Positions 46,606-56,632 of a stretch of 64,000 bases of DNA are shown here, one piece after another. The position numbers and the translations under genes are program-made. Source of the DNA: Omphalotus guepiniiformis (lineage: Eukaryota > Basidiomycota > Agaricomycetes > Agaricales > Omphalotaceae); assembly GCA_028554645.1 (NCBI GenBank), contig JAQOOI010000068.1, positions 62,001 through 126,000 on the forward strand, written 5' to 3'. The notes under the pieces are model-generated. The model saw only the letters and a program-made list of their open reading frames with translations. It ran no database searches and had not been told where the DNA came from. How positions within the stretch are numbered: position 1 is the stretch's first letter; every line of letters starts with the position of its first letter.

Positions 46606-46689
46606 GTACGTTCATCCTGCCAACAGAATTCAGTTTTCCCTCTAAATCCAATTTTGTCTATATTCGTGGCGTTCATGTTTCATTTGTAG
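46606..46689 (+). other. 5'-UTR intron of F-box copy 1
   Basis: Donor CTGGTACGTTCATCC and acceptor GTTTCATTTGTAG bound 84 nt, some 60 nt before the start codon at 46750. The position and signals match the other F-box copies. Confidence 0.55.
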
Positions 46690-46749
46690 GATTTTCATTC
46701 AAACCCAAGTCTTCTTTCTGAAGCTTTCCGTTACACTTTCATTGCAAGG

Positions 46750-48804
46750 ATGCCAATTAGACGCCGTCGGACTACCAAAGCTCCAAAATCACCTATTCCG
46801 CTCTGCGACGAATGCGGCTATGCAACAGTTTTTGCATCTAGTAGACTCATGAACATGTTCAAGGCCCCGAAGGTGGATATTTCATCTACACTCCCAGGTG
46901 AAGTGACACCACAGGACGCGTCTGTGATCTCCGAATGGTTGCCCCAAGCACGTCGCGACCTCGCGCTATATACTAGGGAGTTAAACCGTCTTCGGTCACG
47001 TCTCGTCAGACTCGAGGGTATGCGAAACGATCTGCAGCAGCGCATTGATTGTCACGCCTCGCTCGTCGCACCTGTCGCTCGCTTGCCCACTGAGGTGCTG
47101 CAGGTGATCTTCCATCTGAGTTGCATTCCCGATGATAGCGAGGGGCCCCATCACAGGGAGCGAGGTGTCAGTCTGATGTACCCAGCCGGTCGGACAGCCC
47201 TTCGGTTGGCATTGGTCTGCTCGCGGTGGAGGAGCGTGGCATTGGATATCCCGGAGTTGTGGTCATACATCAATGTCTCGATACTCAGTCACCGCGAGCT
47301 TGCACCTATCTTGATGTTGCCTGAGGATCGTGGCAAGCTTCAGGGTCGTAAAGAGCTTGCACAGTGTATGGAGGCTCACCCTGTCCAGAATGTTGTCGAG
47401 CTCTATCTCGAACGCTCTCAAGCTCATCCTCTTGACATAACTCTGTACTGCCCATCAGAATTCAAGTCTACTCCTGAGCGTGTTGTTGAGCTCTCACCGA
47501 CAGAATGTGTCTGCAATCATTTTCTCTTGGAGGTGTACAAGATATTCTGTGCACATTCACGCCGATGGCGCACCGGTCACATCAACATAGCTCACGGTCC
47601 TCAGGCTCTGCCTCGAGGGGACGTTTATGGAAGGTGGCATGATGACGATGAGATGAATCGAGTTGCCAATGGGTACTATCGCTGTAAAGAACTCAATGTT
47701 CCCCTGCTCGAAATTTTAGATATATACCCCGGGCCTGCCACAATAAAACTCTCAAAAGCCCCGCGGCTTCATACACTACGAGTAACTGCGACGCCGGAGT
47801 GGAGCCGTTTTCCCATCGAAAAAGAAATTCTCAAAGCCCCCGCGCTTCGTTCATTGATTTTACGCAATTACGATGCTTCTGATTTGCAGAGTATCCTCCC
47901 AAAACTTGCAGTTCATTCTGGAGTTGATTTTGTCTTTGAATTGCCCCGCAAGGATAAGTGTTTCTCATTTTATGCCGATCACACAGCTCCAGCGGTGAAA
48001 TCGATTTTGGTCGACTGTAGTGTTTCACAATCGCTCAAATCCCTCGATGGGCTTTTAGAGTCGTTGACCGCGCCGAACGCTACAAACATGGAGTTTGTAC
48101 TTGATCAGAGAAAAGAAGCAACAAGGTTTCCTCGCGACCTTCTAGTTGGGATGATCAAGCGTTCAGCAATGCTGCTGACGATTATGAAGTTGGACGGGTT
48201 TTACATGCCGATTGAGGCGCTGGTGGATATCTTGAAGCTTTTACCGACCATTGAGGTGCTTGAACTGGGTGAAGGTTCTATCCGGAAGCTCAAGCGTGCA
48301 GTTAGGAAGTACCTCGACGAGCACGGCTCACAAGTGAAAGAAGCCAAGAGTGAAGGATCTCAGTGGAGAAAGTTGAAGATACACAATTTTACGTTTGTTG
48401 AAGAAACGTTCATCTGTTCCAAACTCATTCGGGAACTCACCCTCTCTTCCTTCTTGAATGGCTCGCACTCGGTCACTCCCCTCCTACCCAACCTAACATC
48501 CCTCAAATTGAGGTTTCGCCCTACATGTGATTCTCAAGATTTGAAGAACATGGTGTACTCCAGGCGGCGTGATCTGGATTTCCCTGCGTCGCATGCTGTC
48601 CAGTCTGGATCGAGCCCTGAAGCCGTAAGATTGGACTCGCCTCGAAGCACAGGAGGTCTGATATCACTAAAATTGGTTCTCATAATGGATACGCTTATAC
48701 TTGACAATCGAGCAAGCAGTATTTATGATGAATTTGAGGATGTAATGAAGGAGTTGAAGGATGAAGGATTGGATGCACAGATCAGCAGTAAAGATTACTA
48801 TTGA
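46750..48804 (+). CDS. F-box-like protein, copy 1 (full length)
   Basis: A single coding exon of 684 residues, and the most complete member of the local family. The order is: basic start MPIRRRRTTKAPKSPIPLCD with CDECGYATVF; SVISEWLPQARRDLALYTRE and RLRSRLVRLEGMRNDL (likely coiled coil, residues 60-98); F-box-like LPTEVLQVIFHLSCIPDD to CSRWRSVALDIPELWSYI (residues 108-165); then a long LRR-like region with LLEILDIYPGPATIKLSKAP, RLHTLRVTATPEW and LRSLILRNYDASDLQSILPK. The end is IYDEFEDVMKELKDEGLDAQ. No signal peptide or membrane segment. The family inference is a Skp1-binding SCF adaptor with a variable LRR-like substrate face. It faces the kinase-like gene, with 119 bp between stop codons. 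Confidence 0.88.
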   Translation: MPIRRRRTTKAPKSPIPLCDECGYATVFASSRLMNMFKAPKVDISSTLPGEVTPQDASVISEWLPQARRDLALYTRELNRLRSRLVRLEGMRNDLQQRIDCHASLVAPVARLPTEVLQVIFHLSCIPDDSEGPHHRERGVSLMYPAGRTALRLALVCSRWRSVALDIPELWSYINVSILSHRELAPILMLPEDRGKLQGRKELAQCMEAHPVQNVVELYLERSQAHPLDITLYCPSEFKSTPERVVELSPTECVCNHFLLEVYKIFCAHSRRWRTGHINIAHGPQALPRGDVYGRWHDDDEMNRVANGYYRCKELNVPLLEILDIYPGPATIKLSKAPRLHTLRVTATPEWSRFPIEKEILKAPALRSLILRNYDASDLQSILPKLAVHSGVDFVFELPRKDKCFSFYADHTAPAVKSILVDCSVSQSLKSLDGLLESLTAPNATNMEFVLDQRKEATRFPRDLLVGMIKRSAMLLTIMKLDGFYMPIEALVDILKLLPTIEVLELGEGSIRKLKRAVRKYLDEHGSQVKEAKSEGSQWRKLKIHNFTFVEETFICSKLIRELTLSSFLNGSHSVTPLLPNLTSLKLRFRPTCDSQDLKNMVYSRRRDLDFPASHAVQSGSSPEAVRLDSPRSTGGLISLKLVLIMDTLILDNRASSIYDEFEDVMKELKDEGLDAQISSKDYY

Positions 48805-48923
48805 GAAGTCCAGAGTTATGCCTCTTCAGATATATGACGATGCGAACAAAATGTACGTAGATACTCTTGTATATCCATCCAAAAAGATATTGTTGTGCCC
48901 TTTGAAAGTAGGCAGTCAACTAC

Positions 48924-50330
48924 TCAGGCTCTTGGAATTGCAGGCACACGAGTAACTATGTAAGCCACCTGGCGAGCCCAATGTGTGGGTGCCCGGATCA
49001 TTCGTTCGAGAATCGTCTCGTCTGCGCGAATCACACGAGAACGTAGTTTGACCCAACTCAGCCGCTTCAGGATGAACTCAAAGCGGGACACGACCTGGTC
49101 CATAGTAGGTCGCTTGGAAGGATCGTCCTGGGTCATATCTGAAATGAGTTCATGCATGAAGCTGAAGCAAGGATTGAGCTTTCCGTGCGGGCCACCCTAT
49201 CAGTGACGCTACCATTAGTCAAGGATGCACGGATTTAGAAAGCGAGGAGCAATACCCCAGTGAACTGTCGTCGGACGACGTTTCCGATACGGTACACGTC
49301 CACGAGAAAGGGATCGCAAGGCCGGATAGGCTGCAGCTTGAATTCCGGAACTGAAAGGTCACCTCCATATTGCGGAATCTCTTGGGCTAGACTAGAAGAA
49401 TCGTATTGACGACATAGATCAAAGTCTATGAAGTAGTACTTCACAGGTCGTTTTGAGCGAGACTTGGGATGGGCTTTGATTTTCCAGTCGTATGAGCGGA
49501 GGTCATAGATCGGATGCATAGGCTGGTCGAAAAGCGGCCTTGCATCCATCATAATGTTGTCCAGTTTGATATCGCTAGAACGCAGACGAGGACCGTTGTA
49601 TTCAGTGTCGTGATTGCGGGATGGAATATTTACTTATGAGCAACGCGATGACTATGCATGAATTGAAGACCCTGATCCCTGGAATGAACATCGCGAACAA
49701 AAACAGATAAGAGCCACAGACCAGACCTCGAAGATTTGTCGGCAAAACTCAACCACTTCGCCAATAGTGTAAAACGGAGGCGTATCCAAGAACCATTCCG
49801 AAAGAAACGGCATGACCATGAGAGTTTGTTCACTATATGGGAGTTGAAGAGTCTCATATATAGGAATACAATGATTGCGAGAGTCCGAAGCGTAAGGTTG
49901 TGATGAAAACAGAAGGCTCATTTCAAGCTCCTTTGAAGTTCCGTGCGTCACCTTCTTGAACAAAACAACCGAATCATCAGAGACGCGTCGCGCATCCATG
50001 ATATGACGAGCTTCCTAAGTATAAAACTTTAAGTCAGTTCCAAAACAATGATAATACATGTCCTACCGGGCCAAGATGACCATCCTCGCAGTCAAACCGG
50101 CTTATGTCCTTGCCCTTCCAAGATGGAACCCAACCAGGAGAGTATCGAGGTCGCAGGGCATATCCATGCTCTCGAAGCCACGAACAGTGGTCGCGCCAGA
50201 ATATTTCGTGATGTGACAGACCACCCTCTCTCTGCGGAAGCTCCCCGTCGACGCTACCTGCTGCTTGTGTCGGAGCAACGACTTGAGGCGTATCTGCAGA
50301 CGAAGTAGACATGGAAAATTGACGATTCAA
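48924..50330 (-). CDS. Kinase-like protein, copy 1
   Basis: Five exons. The first holds SREGGLSHH-type sequence then FWRDHCSWLREHGYALRPRY and GWVPSWKGKDISRFDCEDGH. It joins at GPEARHIMDARRV to the second exon. Other segments are NHCIPIYETLQLP, LMVMPFLSEWFLDTPPFYTI, GLQFMHSHRVAHNDIKLDN (joined across an intron), KYYFIDFDLCRQYD, DPFLVDVYRIGNVV and SDMTQDDPSKRPTMDQVVSR. This is the reduced protein-kinase fold often found in mushroom genomes. The catalytic Asp, Lys and Asn of the loop are kept (HND-I-K-x-D-N), but HRD is HND and DFG is DFD; I see no classical glycine-rich loop. It could be a weak kinase or a pseudokinase. The start is at 50328-50330 or 50310-50312. It is tail-to-tail with F-box copy 1. 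Confidence 0.8.
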
Positions 50331-50742
50331 ACCATGAACGTTTGAATAGCGAGCCTAGAAGACAATGTGGAATGGATTTACACCGGGACAGCCATGGACC
50401 CACAAATGATCAACCGTGAGAAGGAACGTGAAGCTGCAACAATAAGACCCCTTTACTTCTGAGGTAACCGTCAAAGAGCTAACGCGGATTCCTATTCAAG
50501 AGTTATTGTAGCTATTGTACTTTACTCTCTTCCGATGTGAATTCAGATAGGATTACTTGCATGTGTCAAAGCGAATTCATTCGCAACGGCAACGATTAAT
50601 ATTTGCTGCTTTCGGCATGCCTTGTCTTCAATGCATATCAGCTCAGTATGTATTTAATCCTGCCCGGAATCCTAACGGCGTTCTGGTTAGCTTCATCTCA
50701 GCGTACAGAGTGCTTCATTTACTCCTCCTTGACTTGTCGACC
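50331..50742. other. Divergent intergenic region
   Basis: This lies between kinase copy 1 (-) and the coiled-coil gene (+). An open frame continues upstream of 50743 to 50557, but the sequence before MEVLGAVANGAQ has no conserved look. No other feature is seen. Confidence 0.45.
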
Positions 50743-51766
50743 ATGGAAGTTCTTGGTGCTGTTGCCAATGGTGCTCAAATTACGACCGCGACCATGAAGG
50801 TCAGCAACGCCGTGGTCAAAGGGTTCCCAAGCCGCGGCGAAATATTGAAAGAATGCCAGTCAAGACAAGAATCAACCCTTGTCTGTCTTCAAAACTACTT
50901 CCCGTATACCCTGCATTCGTTGGAAAGACTAGAGGAATGGAAAGGCATGTATGACCGACTTCAAGAGTATGTCGCTATCACCTATCACAGTCTCTTATTG
51001 ACCTCAGGCTTAAAACTTACAGAAACGCCAGCAAACTGTCTGACCAGTATCAAACTCATTCGAAACTAAAAAATAAAGTTTGGCCTATCTCTATGCTCAG
51101 TCGCTGGCAAAACCGGGACAGCGCTGAAAAATTACGCTCGGCTTTATCACAATTGAACAACCGTGTTGGTGTAAGTGCCACCTTTATAAATTTATGCCAT
51201 GGATCTTTAACCTTGAAATGTAGGAGGCAACAGGCCGAGCTATTCGCGAGAAACTGGATCGCGATCTCGATACTGCCATACAGAACTTGAAGGATTTAGA
51301 TGAGGAAGTAGATTCCGCTAGAAAGGTAAAGCATTCTGCTGTAGTCTAGGTGAATTATACTCACTGACATGAACAGCAACTTGATGTCGGAAACGAAGAT
51401 CAGTTCGGAAAAATTCTAGAGGTTAGATCCTGCTCGTCATCATCTATAGACTTCTAACGCGGAGCTTACTAGATAATAACCCGAGACCTCGCCAAAGCTC
51501 GTCTCCCCAGCGAGGATGCAGTGGAAGCGTATGTCAGAGCAAGACGCCAGATGATAGGTGAGTACGTGAAAATGCCCATTTTTTTTACTTACTTAGCATA
51601 CGCAGATACCACTGGTTCTTCTCAAACTTCAGGTTCAACAGCAAACTCGACAGTACCATGCGTGCCGGCAGACCCTACAGCAACGAGTTCAACGAGTCCG
51701 ACAACTCCACCTCCCCTTGAGAACCCTTTCACGGTTGACATTATGCTCGAGGAAATCCCAAAATGA
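50743..51766 (+). CDS. Helical/coiled-coil protein of unknown function
   Basis: Exons join in frame: MEVLGAVANGAQITTATMKV to ...MYDRLQE; then NASKLSDQYQTHSKLKNKVW and WQNRDSAEKLRSALSQLNNR; then EATGRAIREKLDRDLDTAIQ and NLKDLDEEVDSARK; then QLDVGNEDQFGKILE, TRDLAKARLPSEDAVEAYVR and a Thr/Ser/Pro-rich end, stop at 51764-51766. The middle is strongly heptad-like, so a coiled coil is likely. There is no signal peptide, membrane helix or catalytic motif. I do not recognise the family; it lies between the duplicated blocks and occurs once in the window. The splice sites are canonical. Confidence 0.6.
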
Positions 51767-53094
51767 GAGGAATCCGTTATAGGCGAACGCGAGTTTAATG
51801 CATTCATTCACCGTACCATATAATATCCCGCAATGGGTTGTAGAAGTCATTACACCATGGACACCACGCACTGTATACCGTCATATTTTCTTGTATTTTT
51901 GATTATTTAATGTCTAGTATCGTCTCGTTCGTGTCGAAAGTTTAATCATATACATACCTTCAGCAATACAACACGTACGACGCAAAGCAATTGTTGCAAT
52001 CGACGCGGAGTCCCTCACTCGCGGAGGACTGGGCGATATGCTGTCTCCAGGGCCTACGATGGACCTCTATGGACCCACAATGACTCGGTGAGAATTGCCT
52101 GCGTGAACCTCACTCATGACTGCCGTCCCTTTTGTTCTTTGTTCTTTGCGTTGATGACCCCGTGAGCTTATGGACGTAAGAGACGCCGCAGTCAAGCCTA
52201 GTTTCAGCATTAGTACACAGAAACACGACTCGGAAGAGGCACGGTCGACCCACTAACTGGGCACCTGAGGATGTTAAGATGGTGAAGTGTTTTAGGGAGA
52301 CAATGAATACGATATACACGCTGGGCGAACCCGGAAAATCGTCCATACTTGCGAGTCTACAGTTCTCCATTCTCGATGACCGCGAGTGGGGTTCTTTGCG
52401 ACAATTGCTCTTTGACGTTGATAGCTCTGACTCGGAGCCCTAAGCCGAGTTGAATGCCAGGTTGCCAGGTTCTAATCCGAGTCGTCTTCTGTTGAGTTGA
52501 CCGTAAGATGAAAATTTATAGTCTGTTCAGCAATCGCCGGATTCTTGTGATCGCTGTGAGGGCCGGCGCTTGAAAGCTTGACTCGGCGCTCGTAAATCGT
52601 GCCGATGACCCTAAGGTTAAGGTTAGTATCATTGAACTGAACTGCCGTCTTGCCCGTTTGCAATTAACGTTCACGTTCAAATTACAAATTTTCATTCCCT
52701 GTACATTACAGTACCTGCACGCAAAGAACCAGTATCACCTAGTAAGCTAGTAACTTCTTTTTCTTCATTCAAAGCTAATTTTTCTACGAATTGCTAGTAT
52801 ACCCCTTACATCGGAGGGTCAGCCGGAACGGCACATTCTATAGTCGTCATACACTACTTGATATGCGCGAAGGTCGTGGTGGTAGTATGACTTCTCGACA
52901 ACTTAAACTAGCTCAGCAGACGACCAAGTCGTCTCCTGAAGCTACTCATGGCTCCGAGGATGAAGACGAGGGATGGAAACATCCTGCGGAGCTCATATAC
53001 AGCGTCGGGAGATACTGGACTGACAAGAAATCATCTTCTATCTCATCAGTAACGCACTTGCGGTTAACCCGACTTCTGGAGCTTCTCCTGGCGT
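51767..53094. other. Intergenic region before segmental duplication copy B
   Basis: No supported gene. A short frame at 52791-53094 (DMREGRGGSMTSRQLKLAQQ ... AELIYSVGRYWTDKKSSS) ends exactly where b561 relic B starts and may be a fragment of an unrelated gene truncated by the insertion or duplication. The breakpoint is near 53092-53095. Confidence 0.5.
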
Positions 53095-54110
53095 GTAGAT
53101 GCAGACCTTCAGCAACACTATGACATGGGCAATGTGCAACTTGATCTCACAAGAGCTCTCTCGTCAAACAGCTCGACGCTTGATTCTTCGGGCTCTTCTT
53201 CGCCTTCTTCGTCATCTTCTGATAACAGCCTCACTTTCCTTCCATACCGACGCTTAATTGTTGCACACGCTATCTTCTGTACTGTTGGGTTCCTTCTTTT
53301 TCTCCCCGCAGGCGCCCTGCTTGCAAGTACTCCTATGTGGTTCACTATCCAGTGGGTCGCACAGTTCGTATATGTTGTGAGCGGTTTGCTTATCCTCCCT
53401 TCCAGCCGGACCTACAATCATCATCGGCTTCGCTCTGGGTGTCCAGGCTGTGGTCAAAGCCCCCCAATTCAACGATGATCACAAGGTAACCTTGATAGAG
53501 CGTTTATGCTTGTATGAGTACCTCTGACCTTACTTTTCAGAGATGGGGACTAGCAATTTTCATCTTGTACCTTGTTGAGTGCGGTTTGGGTGCTGTTATT
53601 CACTGGGTAAAGCCGAGAAGTGTGGGACGCCCTCCGCAGAATTACCTCCATGCCGTATTAGGTCTCCTCATCATTGCACTCGCTCTCTATCGAGTTCGCA
53701 CTAGATATAAAACTGAGTGGCCGAGGACCACTAGACGTGGAGAGATCATGGATACCAATATCATTTGGTATGTCCGGGTTGTGGTGAGTATAGTACTCTA
53801 TTGTTGGTCTTTCCAGAATATGCTAGGGATTATAGCTTCTCCTGGTTCTGTACTTTGCGGGCTTAGCATTACTTCCCAGACAGTTCAAACAAGAAAAGGA
53901 GTATCGTCATCAGAAGGCTCCCCCGAATGCGTCCAATTATAGAACAGAAGAGAAAGGCTTGCAGAACGGCTTTACTCGCTTTGAGTTCGCTCTATGGTTA
54001 GTAGACACTGCTTGCACGTTTGTTTCAGCTCTATTGTAGATGTAAGATGATGGTACGGACTGTGGACTTGAACCTTCCCTACCATTGTGCTGCTATAGTC
54101 CTTGTTTATA
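53095..54110 (+). pseudogene. Cytochrome b561 gene relic B
   Basis: This holds only the part of the b561 gene from the end of the DOMON domain onward; promoter, signal peptide and most DOMON exons are absent. It has independent deletions: CTTGCAAGTACTCCTATG lacks about 15 bp of the parent, and GTCAAAGCCCCCCAATTCAA lacks 6 bp. Pieces such as LYLVECGLGAVIHWVKPRSV and LHAVLGLLIIALALYRVRT remain readable. Shared 3' changes with relic A (for example CCAGAATATGCTAGGGATTA) show that A and B descend from one degenerate copy. Confidence 0.85.
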
Positions 54111-54425
54111 TATACTATCCCTAGTCTAGTATATCGCATCTAAGAATGAAAACGAATTGATCCTCTTCACTATTCCAAGCATCTGTGGAGTTGACGGAGG
54201 TTTCGCGAGTATCAACTATCTTACCAATGACGGGAGGCAACTCATCTTTCGGCGTCGACTCAAACGACCCCCCCAGAGCTCGCGCTCACATGATCGTATT
54301 CAATGACTCATCAATGGAGTATCTCGGTTGGTGGCCCTTGACCTTGACTTTCGTCTCATAGAACATCCTTGGGTTTCGTGGAATATTACGAAGAGTTAGG
54401 ATAGTTGAACATAAACCTCTCATTG

Positions 54426-54513
54426 GTACGTTAATACTGCCCAAAGAATTTGGTTTTCTTCTAATCTAAATCCAACTTTGTCTACATTCGTGCTCTTCAT
54501 GTTTCATTTGTAG
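54426..54513 (+). other. 5'-UTR intron of F-box copy 2
   Basis: Donor TTGGTACGTTAATAC and acceptor TTTCATTTGTAG bound 88 nt, about 60 nt before the start codon at 54577. Confidence 0.55.
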
Positions 54514-54576
54514 GATCTTCATTCATTCAAACCCAAGTCTTCTTTCCCAAGATATTCATTACACTTTCTTGCAAGG

Positions 54577-56448
54577 ATGCCAATTAGACGCCGTCGGACT
54601 ACCAAAGCTCCAAAATCACCTATTCCGCTCTGCGACGAATGCGGCTATGCAACAGTTTTTGCACCTAATAGACTCATGAACATGTTCACGGCCCCGAAGG
54701 TGGATATTTCATCTACACTCCCAGGTGAAGTGACACCACAGGACGCGTCCGTGATCTCCGAATGGTTGCCTCAAGCACGTCGCGACCTCGCGCTATATAC
54801 TAGGGAGTTAAACCGTCTTCGGTCACGTCTCGTCAGACTCGAGGTTATGCGAGACGATCTGCAGCAGCGCATTGACTGTCACGCTTCGCTCGTCGCACCT
54901 GTTGCTCGCTTGCCCACTGAGGTGCTGCAGGTGATCTTCCATCTGAGTTGCATTCCCGATGATAGCGAGGGCCCACATCACAGGGAGCGAGGTGTCAGTC
55001 TGATGTACCCCGCCGGTCGGACAGCTCTTCGGCTGGCATTGGTCTGCTCGCGGTGGAGGATCGTGGCATTGGATATCCCGGAGTTGTGGTCATACATCAA
55101 TGTCTCGATACTCAGTCACCGCGAGCTTGCACCTATCTTGATGTTGCCTGAGGATCGTGGCAAGCTTCAGGGTCGTAAAGAGCTTGCACAGTGTATGGAG
55201 GCTCACCCTGTCCAGAATGTTGTCGAGCTCTATCTCGAACGCTCTCAAGCTCATCCTCTTGACATAACTCTGTACTGCCCATCAGAATTCAAGTCTACTC
55301 CTGAGCGTGTTGTTGAGCTCTCACCGACAGAATGTGTCTGCAACCATTTTCTCTTGGAGGTGTACAAGATATTCTGTGCACATTCACGCCGATGGCGCAC
55401 CGGTCACATCAACATAGCTCACGGTCCTCAGGCTCTGCCTCGAGGGGACGTTTATGGAAGGTGGCATGATGACGATGAGATGAATCGAGTTGCCAATGGG
55501 TACTATCGCTGTAAAGAACTCAGTGTTCCCCTGCTCGAAATTTTAGATATATACCCCGGGCCTGCCTCAATAAAACTCTCAAAAGCCCCGCGGCTTCATA
55601 CACTACGAGTAACTGCGACGCCGGAGTGGAGCCGTTTTCCCATCGAAAAAGAAATTCTCAAAGCCCCCGCGCTTCGTTCATTGATTTTACGCAATTACGA
55701 TGCTTCTGATTTGCAGAGTATCCTCCCAAAACTTGCAGTTCATTCTGGAGTTGATTTTGTCTTTGAATTGCCCCGCAAGGATAAGTGTTTCTCATTTTAT
55801 GCCGATCACACAGCTCCAGCGGTGAAATCGATTTTGGTCGACTGTAGTGTTTCACAATCGCTCAAATCCCTCGATGGGCTTTTAAAATCGTTGACCGCCC
55901 CGAACGCTACAAACATGGAGTTTGTACTCGATCAGAGAAAAGAAGCAACAAGGTTTCCTCACGACCTTCTAGTTGGGATGATCAAGCGTTCAGCAATGCT
56001 GCTGACGATTCTGAAGTTGGACGGGTTTTACATGCCGATTGAGGCGCTGGTGGATATCTTGAAGCTTATACCGACCATTGAGGTGCTTGAACTGGGTGAA
56101 GGTTCTATCCGGAAGCTCAAGCGTGCAGTTAGGAAGTACCTCGACGAGCACGGCTCACAAGTGAAAGAAGCCAAGAGTGAAGGATCTCAGTGGAGAAAGT
56201 TGAAGATACACAATTTTACGTTTGTTGAAGAAACGTTCATCTGTTCCAAACTCATTCGGGAACTCACCCTCTCTTCCTTCTTGAATGGCTCGCACTCGGT
56301 CACTCCTCTCCTACCCAACCTAACATCCCTCAAATTGAGGTTTCGCCCTACATGTGGTTCTCAAGATTTGAAGAACATGGTGTACTCCAGGCGGCGTGAT
56401 CTGGATTTCCCTGCGTCGCATGCTGTCCAGTCTGGAGGCGAGCCCTGA
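54577..56448 (+). CDS. F-box-like protein, copy 2 (C-terminal frameshift)
   Basis: It is near-identical to copy 1 through 620 residues. Near 56440 the DNA reads CAGTCTGGAGGCGAGCCCTGA where copy 1 reads CAGTCTGGATCGAGCCCTGAA. One extra base puts a TGA in frame, so the protein ends SHAVQSGGEP (623 residues). The lost tail remains open in the next frame to 56630 (SPEAVRLNSPRSTGGLISLK ... YDEFEDVIKELKNEGLDAQI). About 62 C-terminal residues are therefore missing; the F-box and nearly all of the LRR-like region remain. Replacements against copy 1 are spread along the protein (for example ASSRLMNMFK to APNRLMNMFT, RWRS to RWRI). It could be functional but shortened, or at the start of decay. It is not followed by a kinase gene. 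Confidence 0.8.
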   Translation: MPIRRRRTTKAPKSPIPLCDECGYATVFAPNRLMNMFTAPKVDISSTLPGEVTPQDASVISEWLPQARRDLALYTRELNRLRSRLVRLEVMRDDLQQRIDCHASLVAPVARLPTEVLQVIFHLSCIPDDSEGPHHRERGVSLMYPAGRTALRLALVCSRWRIVALDIPELWSYINVSILSHRELAPILMLPEDRGKLQGRKELAQCMEAHPVQNVVELYLERSQAHPLDITLYCPSEFKSTPERVVELSPTECVCNHFLLEVYKIFCAHSRRWRTGHINIAHGPQALPRGDVYGRWHDDDEMNRVANGYYRCKELSVPLLEILDIYPGPASIKLSKAPRLHTLRVTATPEWSRFPIEKEILKAPALRSLILRNYDASDLQSILPKLAVHSGVDFVFELPRKDKCFSFYADHTAPAVKSILVDCSVSQSLKSLDGLLKSLTAPNATNMEFVLDQRKEATRFPHDLLVGMIKRSAMLLTILKLDGFYMPIEALVDILKLIPTIEVLELGEGSIRKLKRAVRKYLDEHGSQVKEAKSEGSQWRKLKIHNFTFVEETFICSKLIRELTLSSFLNGSHSVTPLLPNLTSLKLRFRPTCGSQDLKNMVYSRRRDLDFPASHAVQSGGEP

Positions 56449-56632
56449 AGCCGTAAGATTGAACTCGCCTCGAAGCACAGGAGGTCTGATATCACTAAAA
56501 TTGGTTCTCATAATGGATACGCTTATACTTGACAATCGAGCAAGCAGTATTTATGATGAATTTGAGGATGTAATAAAGGAGCTGAAGAATGAAGGATTGG
56601 ATGCACAGATAGAGGGTATAAACTCGTATTGA

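Larger units (their letters stand above)
45219..48782 (+). repeat. Segmental duplication, copy A (b561 relic + F-box)
   Basis: From the GACCTTCAGCAACACTATG word at about 45225 through the b561 relic, the spacer, the leader intron and almost the whole F-box gene, this block matches 53095-56610 closely. The match ends at the GATTGGATGCACAGAT word near 48780. By eye the F-box part differs by roughly 15 amino-acid changes and a similar number of silent changes over 620 codons. Confidence 0.85.
53095..56610 (+). repeat. Segmental duplication, copy B (b561 relic + F-box)
   Basis: Counterpart of 45219-48782. It starts abruptly at the GTAGATGCAGACCTTCAGCA word, which here is closer to the intact b561 gene than to relic A (GTAGATGCAG in the parent, GAAGATACAG in A). 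It ends at GATTGGATGCACAGATA near 56608, after which the two copies are unrelated. Confidence 0.85.

Noticed and set aside
53125..53478. A 117-codon open frame in b561 relic B as a separate gene
   Set aside because: It begins inside the DOMON/linker homology, lacks a signal peptide and runs into sequence disrupted by deletions; it is part of the relic.
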